Shown here: one piece after another, positions 14,229 to 26,901 of the stretch | Layout of the letters: every line of letters begins with the position of its first letter | How positions within the stretch are numbered: position 1 is the stretch's first letter | Origin: Sisyra terminalis | Lineage: Eukaryota; Arthropoda; Insecta; Neuroptera; Sisyridae | DNA: 64,000 nt | Assembly: GCA_958496175.1 (NCBI GenBank) | Contig: OY292277.1 | Span: forward strand, 3,596,001 to 3,660,000 | Direction: 5' to 3' | The notes under the pieces: model-generated | What the model saw: only the letters and a program-made list of their open reading frames with translations | What the model was told of the DNA's origin: nothing | Databases searched by the model: none | Translations under genes and position numbers: made by a program

Positions 14229-14387
14229 GTCAGAATAGTAACAGGTCTAAAAACCGACCACTGTAGAGTGAAGAAGCACCTGCATATAATGGGATTGAAA
14301 TGGAATGAAACCGCCTCTCTTGTTATAAGGGAATCTGATGCTCTGGATGAATGGAGAAATGGGGAACTGGGGATAATAAGTCCTTGA
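14229..14387 (+). pseudogene. non-LTR retrotransposon RNase H-end remnant
   Basis: The 52-codon frame begins VRIVTGLKTDHCRVKKHLHI and continues MGLKWNETA. This matches the common C-terminal pattern 'TGh..lrkHLhrMGL...' followed by a Cys-rich 'CrfC..E.ET.eH' motif in R1/Jockey/I-type elements. The expected cysteines are lost (ASLVIRESD), so the copy is decayed. Orientation is the same as the fragment just upstream, but the reading frame differs. Confidence 0.5.
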
Positions 14388-15621
14388 ATTGAATTTATCA
14401 GGAAGCACCTAGTGCTAAGATTTGTACAATTGCTTGGTCTTAACTAGCTGAAGTAGGGACCCAGAAAGCATAATATGTACTGAGGCGACAGTTTTGAGGC
14501 TCAACTAACCTCATCCTGGAAAATTTGACTAAATAAAAGAAAGTACATCTAGCACAAACCAGGAAGACGTAAAAGATTATATCACCAAGCTCATAAGGTT
14601 GGAAGGACAGGAGAGAGAAAAAGCACTTAATATCGCAAATATTTTGGAAAGCAACTTGTGAAACTCGAAATGCATATATGTCCGATTTTTGAGCAAATAT
14701 TTCAATATAATTTACATGTACTATTTAATCAAATATTTTTTTCTGCGGTCACGAAATATCCTTCACCATGGTGACTATCTAACTGGACAACTTTGCAACA
14801 TAAAGGAATTTTAAATTTATTGGAAAAATCATGATTTTTCGATTTTTGATTAAAACTAATCTATAATTAGCACTATTATTAACCTTCGATACCTTTCCAA
14901 CAATTAAATAAGTGGGGAACACTGTTTTAACAATCAAAACAACCACCTGTTATCCCCAAAGTTTATGGTTTGATTTTAAGTTCTTCAGCAATTGTGGAAA
15001 ACATTTATTATTTAAAAATATTTCGAAAAATTGAACTTTTTTTTAGTTGAAAAATTTGATCAAAAAATAGTTTAATTTAACAAAAAAATTTAAAAAAAAT
15101 AGTTTGTTTTTCTGTATCTATCAAATCCGTTTATTTTTTGGAAATAGATTGGGAACAAAAAAAATTCTAACTGATTTTCGTAGTTCCCTAAAACTGTCAC
15201 CATGTTTCCTTCACCTTGCAGTCATACTAGCACCCACTATTCTAAAATTTGTCAGCAACCTCAAAAGGTCGCATTAAAAGTGTTTAATAATACTTTTATA
15301 AATTATAGTTGTTCCGCCACAACCGGTGACATTCATCATCCAATATTAACATAATTTGATGCATACATGCACATTTCAATGCCACTATTACTTTTGCATC
15401 GTTGAAAACTCAAAGCAAAAATATTTAGTAATGTGAATCTTTACTTTTTAAATTTTTACTAAATGTTATATATATGACGATAGTGAAAAGATACTAAAGA
15501 GCATCAGGAATGTAATTCTATCATGGAAGAATTAGATGTAGGGAATATTGCAAAATGGAAAAGATTAAATCGATGATATAAGATAGAGAATCTAGACCTA
15601 TCTAGAGAATCTAGGAATCTA
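14388..15621. other. non-coding, possible further retroelement debris
   Basis: No coding frame of note. The region just after the RNase H remnant (14400-14660) has higher GC and may still belong to the decayed non-LTR element. The rest is AT-rich. Confidence 0.4.
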
Positions 15622-15817
15622 GACTAGTGGTTCTTAACCTGGGTTCGGTGAGTTAGTCTCGCGGGTTCGACGTAGGTCAAAATGCACCTCCGACTTATAT
15701 GATCTATGTACAGAATTTGGTAATATATTTTATTTTTTCAATTAAAAAGAGTTCGGGGAATACGCATATGACACTGATGGGGTTCAGTATCTCCAACAAG
15801 GTTAAGAATCATTGGTC
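15622..15817. mobile_element. hAT-like MITE (~196 bp)
   Basis: The termini form an imperfect inverted repeat: GACTAGTGGTTCTTAACCTG on the left and the reverse complement GACCAATGATTCTTAACCTTG on the right. AGTGGTTCTTAACC is a widespread terminal signature of non-autonomous hAT elements. The interior has no ORF. The insertion lies in a local TCTAGA-rich sequence, so an 8-bp target duplication cannot be read with confidence. Confidence 0.55.
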
Positions 15818-17802
15818 TAGATCGTATAGCAAAATGGGCATATTAAGTAAGCCTCCACAGCAATGGAGAAAGAATTGGTAATCATTATCCCAGGAAACAT
15901 TATTCGCTGGACCAAACAGGTCCTAATAAGAAAGAGAAGAAAAAGACGTTAAATTTTAAATAAGTTTTCAAATAAGTCACTGAAAAATTAGTTTTAATAG
16001 TTGGCATTTTAGGCTTCTTAATACAGCACTTTTGTAGAATGGAATGATGCATCCCTGTTTTTCAATTTTTTCGTAAATTTTTATTCAAATGGTTAATTTG
16101 TCTTGAATATTTTTGGTTCATATAACTAATGATTGTAGAAATTTTTTATTGATATTGACATTTTTAAAAAGGTTTTTTTAAATATTAATTAGTAATTAAT
16201 AGTATCTTTCGCTTCTTCTGTATATAATGTATTTTCTTGTCCTTAATTTTTAAATTTTGCTAAAAAAATTAACAATAGAAAATTATAATCGGCTTTGTCT
16301 TCATAATATAAAATTTTCATTATTTATTTAATAAAAATATTAGAAACTTAAAGACCTGAATTTTAGATGATTCAGTTCGAAAGTTTGACGACTAGAGATT
16401 AAATAAGTGATTCAAAATTATACATAGTTGAACTATATTACGAAAAATTTTCTAGCTAATAAACATTATTTTTTCCACTTTAAGCAAATAAAGAGGAAAA
16501 AAAATCGGTTTAAAATCCCAAAAAGAAGCTAATTTACTTTCAATTCATCAACTAATTTCGTCTACTTGTAAAATCTCTCTATATACTTCCCTATTATTAT
16601 CCGCACAATAAGTTAATTATAAAAAAAAATTAAACCAACATATAAGATCTAAAGACTCTAAAGAATATGCAATTATAGTCTGAAGTAAATAATATGAGCC
16701 TTGTTGAACCAGCCTCATCAAATTTACGCCAAACAAAGTTCTTTGTTTAATTTAAAATTATAAGCCAACAAAGAGAAAAAAAAAGCCACCGCATCAATTT
16801 GGGCGCGTTTTTCAAAACCTTGGCGGGTCACTCAGTAATTATAATTGACCAAATATAATAGCTGCATGAAAAAAAAAATGAAGAAAATAGTTTGAAAATA
16901 GTTTGAAAATTTGTTTAGTGGTTTTAGTGAAGTTTTTGTTGTTGAATATTTAATCGATTGGTTCTGATATTCATTATGGATATATAATGAATCGGATCCA
17001 ACATCTGGATTACCCTTTTGGCTTGACATTATGCGTCAATAACCTTTGGCTAATTATAAGTGTATGAGGTATTTGTTGAGTTATGTGGTTAAGTTGAGAT
17101 ACCAGTTGATGAGTTTTTTTTATGAGATTAAGTAACTTATAATGCTATATGTTTGCAAATATTTGTTTAATAATGGTTCAAAAGTTATAATATAATTTAA
17201 GGACCCGAAAATTTATTATTACATACAAGTTAAACTCAAATAAATGGAAAAAATGATCGAAATAACAGAAAAATGGAGAAAAATCGAGTTCAAGTCTTCA
17301 GCAAAAGTTCTTGACGTAGAAAATGCCTTGATTAGCGATTTTCGTGTTAATTTAATGACGCTTTGCGTCCAAAAACTTAATGTTTTATATGTTTCTTGTT
17401 ATTGCTTTGTTTTAATCCGGTTCGATGGACAAAAATTAAGGACAAAAAAGCCTTTCATCAAATAAATCGAAAAAGATCATTGATTAATTGAAACTATCGA
17501 AATATGAGGACTGATCTAAAAACTAATGTGCAGGAGGTTTCAAAAATTCATCTCAGAAATCTTTGATTTGAATTTAAACAACTACACAAAAATCAAGAAA
17601 AATGTTGGAAAAATAATTTTCAGTACAAATTTTGCTAACTTAAAGGAAAAACAAGAGGCTTTTGTTTATTTACATGCTAGAGTTTCAAGCCGGGGCAGGA
17701 GTTTAAGCTGAATAAAACATCGACCAAATATTAGTTTTGGAAATGATGAAAATCCACGTTTTGCACCGAAACAATGAATGGAGTTAAAATTTTAAACATA
17801 TA

Positions 17803-17851
<49 letters not shown>

Positions 17852-19300
17852 ACTGCTTTCAAACACCATTGAAGATCTTCCTCCACCCAGAGAACAAAGG
17901 AATCATAATGGAGACCTCCTGCTTTCAAGTGATTAATAATACCCATCATCGAGTACGAATTTGGTACCAATAACGAGAGTACCATCAAAAGCACAGTGGG
18001 TCTACTGTTGAGTAGTGACCCAAGTCAAATGCTATTCCTACGAACCCTTAATGATATCAACAATAAACCAAACTATTTTGCAAATAGTTAAGCTAATGAA
18101 AAAAAAAATATAGTTATAGTTGGTGCCTAAGATCTAACTTTATTTACGATTATCATTAACGATAAATTTCTTATAACCAAGGAGTCGAATTATTGGGAAT
18201 CGAGCATGAAAATTGCCAAACAAAAAAGGAAGAATTTTAAAAACGAATTTTACCAACTACCAAATTAGTGTCAACAAGTTATTAAGATGATCAATAATTA
18301 TGAGTAATTTGAAGAAAACATCGATAAAAGATAAGCTTTGTGGATTATGAAAATCCGTGTTTTACACGGAAAAACAAATGCAAATGTTGAGGATTTGATC
18401 GAGTCATGGTTATTAAATATTCATTACGATCCGCGATTTTTTCGACGACTTGATTTCTTTGAAGAAAGTTTATGCAAAGCTCGAAATGTTTAGAAGTTCT
18501 GGATTTTATTTTTTTCTTTGAATAGTTCAGAGTTATCACCTTTAAGTTGAAACTTAATTGGACTATATGTTATTTAACGGCGTTATAAGTTGGCACCATA
18601 TTGTATTATAAACTCCTTCCCCAGTGTGATGTCTGGCCTGCCAGATAATTTCATGGGGTGAAGGAAAGCATTAAGAAGTTAGAATTTTGTAATTGCTTCA
18701 GTGTATTGGAAAAGACGTAAATAAAATTATGCTTTTTTAAGAATTGCCATCTATTTTTCCCCAACTAAAATATCGTAAAGTAATTTCTATCCTAGATCAG
18801 GATCTACAAACGTTGCTTGGATGATTTATGCAAAGTACAAAACACTTAAAATTAAAAACAAAATTTAAACAAAAGTATTTGCAAATAAATATTTGGTTTT
18901 TTTAAGAATCGCCAACATTATGCAATGGCTGGCAATGCATGGCTGAAAAAGCTCAAAAAAAGTAAAAAAATTAGTGCGGAAAAAAATGGAAACTCAAGCA
19001 TTGCCAACCCTTTTCTCCAAATTTGGTTTCCAGCAACGTTATTCCTTCACCCTGCTTGCATAGGAGCTAAAGGGGAAGAAAAATTGAAGAAAATAATCAG
19101 GAGGTGGCTACTTTTGAAGCTCAATAGGGGAGTTTAGTTTAAATTTTATCTTTCATAGGGCAATAGTAGCGAAAAATTGAGATACTTTTGTAGTATTTTT
19201 AGGCAATTGAGTCAAAAGTGCATATTTTACTAGATTTTGTTTTAAATAAAAATCTGATGAACGATTTTTTTTTTGCTTAAGAGTAATGTTTTCTATTTTA
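15818..19300. other. AT-rich non-coding stretch with a TA microsatellite
   Basis: A (TA)n tract occupies about 17810-17848. No gene or structured repeat is recognised. The short ORFs (60-73 codons) are not supported. Confidence 0.55.
17810..17848. repeat. (TA)n microsatellite
   Basis: An uninterrupted run of alternating T and A. It also makes the IYIYIYI tail of an overlapping minus-strand ORF, which shows that ORF is spurious. Confidence 0.9.
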
Positions 19301-19864
19301 GTCCAGGATCCCACTGCAGAAAAGTGTAGTGATCGAGTTTATGCTAAAAACCTAATTTTTACGCATATTTATCATCAGGAGTATAAAAATCAACTAGGTT
19401 GCCTTTCAAAATGTGGCCGCTAAAAAAACATTTTTAATTGATTTTTTGCAAAAATTTAATTGATTTGTTTTTAAAATAAAATATCGTCCACTTCACGGCA
19501 ATGTATATAAAGACTTTGAAAAGTCAGGGTTGGCGTTGCGCACTTGATCGCACTTCTTCGCAGCCAGGTGTAAACAGGTATGATTTTGGGCCCTTTTTAC
19601 GTTCATAACGTGCATTTATGATTTATATATCAAATTAAAGCTAATTTTTTTCTCATTATTATGGTATACGGTTGCCTGATTAAATCTGGCCGCAAATAAG
19701 GGTTGCTGGCTGCTAAAGATGGTAAATATTAAAAATAGAGTACAAGAGAGCTATAGTGTAACATCAGTTACCACATTTTGATAGGCAACCTAGTAGATAT
19801 TTATTAAAATTAGGTTTTTAGCATAAACTCGATCACTACACTTTTCTGAAGTGGGATCCTAGAC
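19301..19864. mobile_element. MITE with ~100-bp terminal inverted repeats and TA flanks
   Basis: The left end GTCCAGGATCCCACTGCAG and the right end (rc GTCTAGGATCCCACTTCAG) match. They stay matched through '...AAAAGTGTAGTGATCGAG', 'TTTATGCTAAAAACC' and 'ACTAGGTTGCCT'. The element is flanked by TA on both sides (19299-19300 and 19865-19866), consistent with the Tc1/mariner superfamily. The middle (about 19500-19700) is unique, more GC-rich and has no transposase frame, so this is non-autonomous. Confidence 0.65.
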
Positions 19865-19866
19865 TA

Positions 19867-22800
19867 TTTGAAGTTTATATTAATGGATTTTTTTGGTTTA
19901 CTGCCTTGGAGCTTTTTATATGTAATCACTTGTTTTTCTTAGCATAATAAGAAGCATAGGATTAAAAAAAAATATCAATATCGTTAGTATAATAGTTGAA
20001 CATGGTGATAAAGTCAAACTTAATCACTATAATATCTCAATAAAAACAAAAGAATAAATCGACGCATGGTAATCATATCAAAAATTGCAGTACCTTAGAT
20101 TGAGACGTAATCATTGCATTGCAATCATCATCAACGAATGAAATTCCCATTACGTCTTCTACATAGTATAATGGTTCCCATGTCGAAATTATTTCCGAGG
20201 TAATTTGAGAAAAAAAAACGAAGGTTATTAATGAAGCCGAATCATTCGTGCATTTATGTAAATATATACATTCACAAGATTAAGTCTTCGTTTGTCTTAA
20301 CATTACACATTCTTTTTTTTTTCTCTCTATTAATTTCAATTTTTTTGCAAATTTATGATGTCAAGAAGTGATTAATTACATTAGTATTCAAAAGTCGCGC
20401 CTTTTGGTGTAAGACATATCATAGGTGGCCAGGTTCTTATTTCAGCGATAACGCGATCTTTGCCAGTTTAATTATTGTATTGCTGACTTAATTGTGCAGA
20501 AGTTTTTTAATTTTTTTTGGGGATTAATTGTGTAATGAGAGAAGGTGTGAATTTGATTAAAATTTAATTTGATTTTTTTGGGAATTTTTTTAAATACTCT
20601 CACTCCATTTTTGTAGATTAATTTTGGAAGATCAAGCCGGCTGATTTGTAAAAATTTAAATTACTGCGATAAATATTGTGATAAAATTTATACTTTTCAA
20701 GTGTTCTTTGTTTTTCTTAATGAAAAGTTTGTGCTTTATAGCAATGGACTTTAAAGTCTTTAGGCTACTATAGAGTTTGACCCTAAATTCAATTGGCTAG
20801 ATTTCATTTCAATTCCTTCGGAATTAATTACGTCCAAGAAAATATCATTAAATAAGTGAAACCATTATCCGATCGTGGGAGTACACTGAGGCTGCTCTAT
20901 TCAACGTAAATCTCTTTCCAATCGAGATCTAGATTTAGAAATATCAAATTCATAATAAAGCCAATCCCACGCTTCCTCATTCGTCCACCAACCACAACAA
21001 TTTCTTCTATCGATCCATTTAAATATTTTCAATTTAAAAAATTAACCAAATCGATCATTAAGCAACCTCCAATTTTGTCACTTAAATCTCACACAATGCC
21101 ATTCTTCGAGCTAATCCCGTTAGGTTTCGATTCATTTTTCGAACGCAGCTTTGAATATTAAATGCGACAAGACTTTTGAGATTAAAACCTGAACCTGTTT
21201 TCGGTTCGGAAAAAATTTTTGTGTAATTTTTTTCTTTCTTATTCATATTAAATTAATGTCCATCTGTTGGATGTTGAACACAGATGACCACTTTTGTCTG
21301 TTAGTTCCATAATTAACAAGTTTTGTGTTTGAATTATTAATTAATCGTTGTGATATTTGATCGTTTCGGAGATTTAATAAGTTCATGTCTCGATTGAAGC
21401 AAATATTTGATTAACAATGTCATTGAAACCAGCCCAACATATGGTCAACATTGGGTTCTAGGAAAATTATGTTTGCATTTTGTTGAGAGGAATAATAATT
21501 GTAAAGACAAAGGTATAGAAGAAAGTTTTTTTTTTCTGTAACATTTATTGTTATTAATTTATTGTTAAATGTTTAAATGAGGAGTTGAGGCGGACGTGGA
21601 ATAATGGGATCGGTGGCTGCAGGGGCTTAAGTTTATCAGACCAACAATGATTTATTTCGAGACAATCAGTTTTGAAATATTAAAGAGAGCAGTTATTTAG
21701 GATTTTTTCTTTACTATGCAGAAAGTATTGAATATATTTTGTATTAGTGGCTCATTAAAATGGTGATGGTTGGTATGATCTAATAATTGTCTATTGTGAT
21801 TGGAAAATAAAAATCTTTAGCCTTTTAGCATTTAAAATTTTTCATCCTAATAATTAAGGTCTTAAAGAAAGGTGAATATTTTTGAGTCGGCGCCAAATTG
21901 TGCGATTGGAATGTAAAGTTTGATAGTTTGGCACCGACATAAAAATTTATTTTTTAAATTGGTTTGGAAGCTTAGTTATTGAGACTGAGAAATTTTTTAG
22001 AAGTAAAAATTTTATAGCTATTTACTGGGAATTTACCAAATTTTTTGATGAACTGAGAACATGACGTTAAACCTTAAATCGAGAACCTTTGAAATAATTT
22101 TGATTGGTAATGTCTTGAAAAAATCCTGAGAAATATTTCTCTAAGAAAGTTATAAGAAAATCACTTAAATTTTTGAGTTTTTTTGTTCGAAAGACATCCT
22201 TAATGACCATTTAGAATAATTTGCATAAACGATAACATCGTAAGGTTTTCCCCAATTTTCCATTAATTGGAAAGTATTGACTTATTAAATTGGCTACAAA
22301 ATTTTGCAAGATTATTTGATTTAAATTTTAAAAAATCCCCTCCTGGTTTTTCCAAATTTTCCGACTGATATATTCGTAACTCATTTTGCTTGGAACTAAG
22401 GAATTTACATTCTTGATTGGCTAAAATTAGTTGAAGTTTATGATAAAGTTTTCACCTTCAAATGTTTATTTTCGGGAAAATTTTTGATTTTATCAATAAA
22501 TTTGATCCAATTTGTAAAAGATTGACAGATATTGCGAGGCCTACTTTTTTCTTCGGCTTCTAGGAATGTAATAAAATTAGGTTGGGGAGTTTATAGCGTT
22601 TTTATATTTCCTTTGGTTGTACAACGATTTTTGTTGTTTGACAAAGTATATTCATTTGATAGAGAACTTTCTACTCAACAAAACTATTCTAATTGACTTT
22701 TTGAGTAATTTTAACTTTTTATTACTTTTGAAACTTCAAAATAGAATATCCAGAAGATAAAAAGCAAGATTTTCGACATCTGCTGTTCTTCGCTTTTTAT

Positions 22801-24160
22801 CGAGACCAAAAAGCTGCTAAAGCAAATGGAAACATTTAAAACGTATACGAAGAAAGTGGCAGGCAAGTCAACAGCGTGGTGAAGGATTGTAATGTTCGAA
22901 AATGGCAATTTTAACATCGATAATATCTTCTGAATTTTACGAAGAGCATTTTGAAGAACTTTTGAAGAAGGATGGTCACCAAATAAGTCATAAATTGGGC
23001 GAAAAAATTAAGGGTCATCATAAAAAAAAATCAATTATTATCATATGATGTTATTTGCCGAAAAATTAGGAGTTTAAGTGTTTCTCGAGCTTACCAAACC
23101 CATAATTGAAAATCGTCTTCAAATTGCTCCTCAACATATCGCCTACCATCAAACAATACCAAATCATCATGGGAAATGAGAAATGGTGTCTATAAGTCAC
23201 CATGAAGCATAGAAAGAAGGGGATGACTCCAGAAGATAGGTCAAAAGCTAAGATTCAAGCCTGGCCTCCATTCAAAGAAGATGATGAACTACATTTGGTA
23301 GAACTAGAACGACAAAGTGCATTGGAAAAAGCTCAAAAGAAGTTCCATGGTCAATAAGAAGCTCAAAATAGCTCAGCTTTAAGTACTATTACCACTATTG
23401 ATTTTTGTTTAAATCAAAGTCTTTAATTAAAAACGCTTTCCTCAGTCTTCAGCTTAACATCGATCCATCGATCTGAGCTAAGTTTGCTTCTTTATTCTGG
23501 AAAACATTTGAATGTTGAAGAACATTTTCGATTTAGAAAATTATTTAAGACAAAGAACAAAATGTCTTCAAATAAAAGTATTTCGAAAGCTTATTTTAAA
23601 AGTGAGCTTTTGAGATGGCAAAATTCTGCTACTCTCTACAAAAGCTTTTTTCCGGTTTTACTGAATTTGGAAAATATTTGAAACAATTTGTAATAACTAG
23701 TTGCTGAAATTGACAATTTGCTTCCAAATTTCGTTTAAAAGCAATTTATCAATCTCTAATTTTTCCACAATTATTTAAGACAAAGAACAAATTGTCTTTT
23801 TCAAAAGAAAATAATTCGAAAGCCCATTTAATAAGTAAGCTTTTGAGATGAAAAAATTCTATTTTTCGTATAAAAATTTGTTCCTGATTTTCGTAGATTT
23901 GAAAAATATTGAAAGAAGTACATATAATTTCACCGCAAAAATTGGCAATTTTTTTCTAAACGTAGTATTAAAGCAATTTGTCAACCTCTCATTTTTCCAC
24001 CCTTAGAAGACGATTTGAATTTTTTAATATAAATGGGACCAGTATAGTTTCAACGGTTTGGGTTTTAGATAGAGGGCGAAAAAGCGAAGCTGGGGACCTA
24101 AACGAGGAATTGAAAGTGGCTCGAGTAGATTCTCCAAAATCTCAATTTTTAAGTGTTTAA
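19867..24160. other. non-coding stretch; short inverted GTCGGCGCCAA motif pair
   Basis: No clear gene. At 21888-21940 the sequence GTCGGCGCCAA faces a near-perfect inverted partner (TTGGCACCGAC). A related motif is repeated three times in the 42.5-43.8 kb tandem array. Around 23480-23970 two diverged copies of a phrase (ATTATTTAAGACAAAGAACAAA) lie about 235 bp apart. A possible coding relic at 23202-23357 is listed separately. Confidence 0.5.
23202..23357 (+). pseudogene. possible relic of a charged small protein (unidentified)
   Basis: A 51-codon frame begins MKHRKKGMTPEDRSKAKIQA, then WPPFKEDDELHLVELERQS, and ends with a Lys/Gln-rich tail and TAA. Its balanced composition, with Glu/Asp/Lys and a WPPF motif, is unlike the Ile/Lys/Asn/Phe-rich spurious ORFs nearby. 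An upstream in-frame TAA lies 9 nt before the ATG. Another frame just upstream also looks coding-like (LELTKPIIENRLQIAPQH). Together these suggest a frameshifted processed pseudogene or a decayed exon. I cannot name the family, and chance is not excluded. Confidence 0.3.
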
Positions 24161-24179
24161 AATTCTATATATTTAACTA

Positions 24180-26225
24180 TTAGCAAAATGATCAAAAAGA
24201 GTCCAAGTAGTTGAATGGAATAATTACATATAAATAGTGTAGTAATAGTGAAATATTTTTATAAGAAAAACAATGAAAGCCAATGACGTAGTACAAATTG
24301 ATTTTTGACGCTACAAATGGTAGCAGAATGTGGTTTCGATCCATAGACCTCTGGATTATAAGCCCACTGCCTCTCGTTTGGGTTCCCGGATTCACTTTCC
24401 TTCCCCGTATTGAAAGCCTAAACTTGTGAAACTACATTTGTGGGGCCAAATTTTAATTTTAGTACCACAGAGCAAATATTTTTCGTTAGTTGAAAAAAAA
24501 AGTCATGAAACTCTCAAAAAAGTCTTAAGAAACCATTTGGGCCATTTAAATTTAAAGATTTTGCTGACCAATCACTATTACCACTTTTCTTTTGTTGAAC
24601 TGTTGAAGATAGCGATTTCTATGCCCTTTTAAAATATATAGCTGGAAATTTCAATTTAGAACGAAAATGTAAAGTGTTTAAATTTCTATATATTTAATTA
24701 TTAGTAAAAAGATCATAGTTCTTCATATTAGTTAAATAATAATCCAAATAGTTGAATGGAATAAATATAAAGAAATAGTGTAATAATAGGAAAATATTTT
24801 TTATAAGGAAAACAATGATTGAAACTTTCGTAGTACATATCGATCATCCATAGACCTTTGGGTTATGGACCCACTGCCCCTCGTTTGTGTTCCCGGATTC
24901 GCTTTCCTGCCCCTTATTGAAAGCCTAAACTTTTGTGGCGCCAAATTTCAATTTTGGTACCACAGAGCATCTATTTTTCGTTAATTGGAAAGAAAAGTTA
25001 TGAAACTCTTTCAAAAAATATTAAAAATAAATTTTGGGTATTTAAATTTAACGATTTTGCTGACCAATCACTATTACCAGTGATTTTTTTTTTAGTTGAA
25101 ATGATTGAAATTGGCGCAGTACAAATTGATCATTATCCATAGATTTCTGGGTTATGAACCCACTGCCTCTCGTTTGGATTCCTGAATTTGCTTTCCTGCC
25201 CCTTATTGAAAGCCTAAACTAGTGAAACTACATTTGTGGCGCCAAAATTTTAATTTTAGTACCATAGAGCATCTATTTTTCGTTAGTTGAAAAGAAAAGT
25301 CATGAAACTCTTTCAAAAAGTCTTAGAAACAATTTGGGTCGTTTCAATTTAAAGATTTTGTTGACCAATCACTATTACCACTTTTCTTTTGCTGAACTAT
25401 TGAAGATAGCGATTTCTATGCCCTTTTAAAATATATAGCTGGAAATTTCAATTTAGAAGGCAGAAGTAAAGTGTTTAAATTTCTATATATTTAATTATTA
25501 GTAAAATGATTATAGTTCTTCGTATTAGTTAAATAATAATCCAAATAGTTGGATGGAATAAATATAAAGAAATAGTGTAATAATAGGAAGATATTTTTTA
25601 TAAGGATAACAATGATTGAAACTTGCCCACTGCCTCTCGTTTATGTTCCCGGATTCGCTTTCCTGCCCCTTATTGAAAGCCTAAACTAGTGAAACTACAT
25701 TTGTGGCGCCAAATTTCAATTTTGGTACCACAGAGCATCTATTTTTCATTAATTGAAAAGAAAAGTTATGAAACTCTTTCAAAAATTATAAAAAATTAAT
25801 ATGGGTATTTAAATTTAACGATTTTGCTGACCAATCACTATTACCAGTGTTTTTTTTTTAGTTGAAATGATTGAAATTGGCGTAGTACAACTTGATCATT
25901 ATCCATAGACCTCTGGGTTATGAGCCTACTGCCTCTCGTTTGGATTCCCAAACTCGCTTTCCTGCCCCTTATTGAAATCCTAAACTAGTGAAAGTACACT
26001 TGTGGGGCCAAATTTTAATTTTAGTACCATAGAGCATCTCTTTTTCGTTAGTTGGAAAGAAAAGTCTTAGAAACAATTTGGGTCGTTTAAATTAAAAGAT
26101 TTTGTTGACCAATCACTATTACCAGTGTTTTTTTTTTTAGTTGAACAGTTGGAGATAGTGATTTCTATGCCCTTTTAAAATTTATTGCAGGAAATTTCAA
26201 TTTAGAAGGGAAACGTAAAGTGTAT
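24180..26225. repeat. tandem array of tRNA-iMet-derived units in a two-unit pattern
   Basis: The phrase CCACTGCC(T/C)CTCGTTT starts at about 24364, 24870, 25158, 25627 and 25928. Spacings alternate long and short (506, 288, 469, 301), so a long/short dimer of about 770-795 bp is repeated. All units share CTTATTGAAAGCCTAAAC, then 'ttgtggcgccaaa', then 'TGACCAATCACTATTACCA'. On the minus strand the phrase belongs to a decayed initiator tRNA-Met. The array ends about 170 bp before the coding exon. Confidence 0.8.
24321..24380 (-). pseudogene. initiator tRNA-Met pseudogene / SINE head
   Basis: Read on minus, the sequence GGGCTTATAATCCAGAGGTC, then TATGGATCGAAACCAC and ATTCTGCTA, closely follows the 3' two-thirds of eukaryotic initiator tRNA-Met (anticodon arm, T arm with the GGATCGAAACC B box, acceptor end TCTGCTA). 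The D-arm side is shortened by a deletion. The anticodon here is mutated, but other units (about 25150, GGGTTCATAACCC) keep a perfect anticodon stem with CAU. It is therefore a tRNA-derived repeat, not a working tRNA. Confidence 0.65.
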
Positions 26226-26428
26226 TATTCTTCAGGCTAACGTTCCATTTCTAATGTTAATCTTTCGTTTATATCTTTGTACTGGTTTTATCTCGTTTTT
26301 TGATTTTGAAGTTGAACGATTTTTAATTTCTGACAAATCTGACAGTGACGTAGAAATGTTGAAATCTATAATCTGATTTCTTCACAAACTAGAATAGTTT
26401 TTTGGGTTTCGAATTGACGAAAACTGGG

Positions 26429-26436
26429 ACTGACCT
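26429..26436 (-). other. splice donor (5' splice site) of the first coding exon
   Basis: On the minus strand the sequence is AACGACAG^GTCAGT, a near-consensus donor. The exon would end at 26435 and the intron start at 26434, leaving the coding phase at 2. Coding-like composition stops here, and the frame runs on only 14 codons (SVPVFVNSKPKKLF) to a stop. Confidence 0.65.
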
Positions 26437-26901
26437 GTCGTTATCGGTGGATTCGGTGGTGCGACCCGTTGCCGTAGTAGATCCTTTTATTATGTGATGG
26501 TCGTTTTGGACGAGTGCGTGACTCAGGTGCGTGTGCAGGGGCGAGCGTAGCAGATGCGCCACATTCGGTGCACTGCGGGCCGCCACGTGCGAATGGTGCA
26601 CGTGGGGATGATGGGGATGAAAATTCGGTTTGGCACAGGCCATCGGCTCCAAACTACCCTTCACACAATTCACAAACGAATAATTTTCGTCGACCACATA
26701 ACGTCGCACCTCACTACAAACGGCCACACCACGATATTCACTGCCATAATCACTGACACTCTGACTCCCGGACGGCATTCCCGGAGTCTCACTGCAATTT
26801 TCCCCGTCACACTCCACGTCGAGATTCCCACTCGGATTTCGTACCCCCAACATCTTATCCTTGCACTGTTGAATCCATCCCAACGATTTGGCTCGCTTCA
26901 T
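26435..26901 (-). CDS. first coding exon of an unidentified gene (5' partial CDS)
   Basis: The exon encodes 155 residues starting MKRAKSLGWIQQCKDKMLG, followed by a Cys/Asp/Glu-containing stretch (about 25-45), a Ser/Tyr-rich part with a VCSEVRRYVVDENYSFVNC segment, and a His-rich region (HPHHPHVHHSH, about residues 94-104). It ends TTESTDND with a split Arg codon (phase 2). Composition is clearly unlike surrounding DNA: GC-rich, balanced amino acids. I chose the ATG at 26901 because the frame is closed by an in-frame TAA about 70 nt upstream and there is no other ATG between. The context CCACAATGA fits the insect consensus. The open frame continues 14 codons past the donor site, but that is probably intron. 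No signal peptide, membrane segment or catalytic motif is seen. It looks like the variable N-terminal exon of a longer (perhaps signalling) protein. I do not recognise the family. Confidence 0.72.

Noticed and set aside
24321..24380. Functional initiator tRNA gene
   Set aside because: The D arm and the 5' acceptor strand are missing and the anticodon is mutated in this unit.
26389..26434. Last 14 codons of the exon's open frame (SVPVFVNSKPKKLF) as protein
   Set aside because: They follow a near-consensus splice donor and their composition becomes AT-rich, so they are more likely intron.
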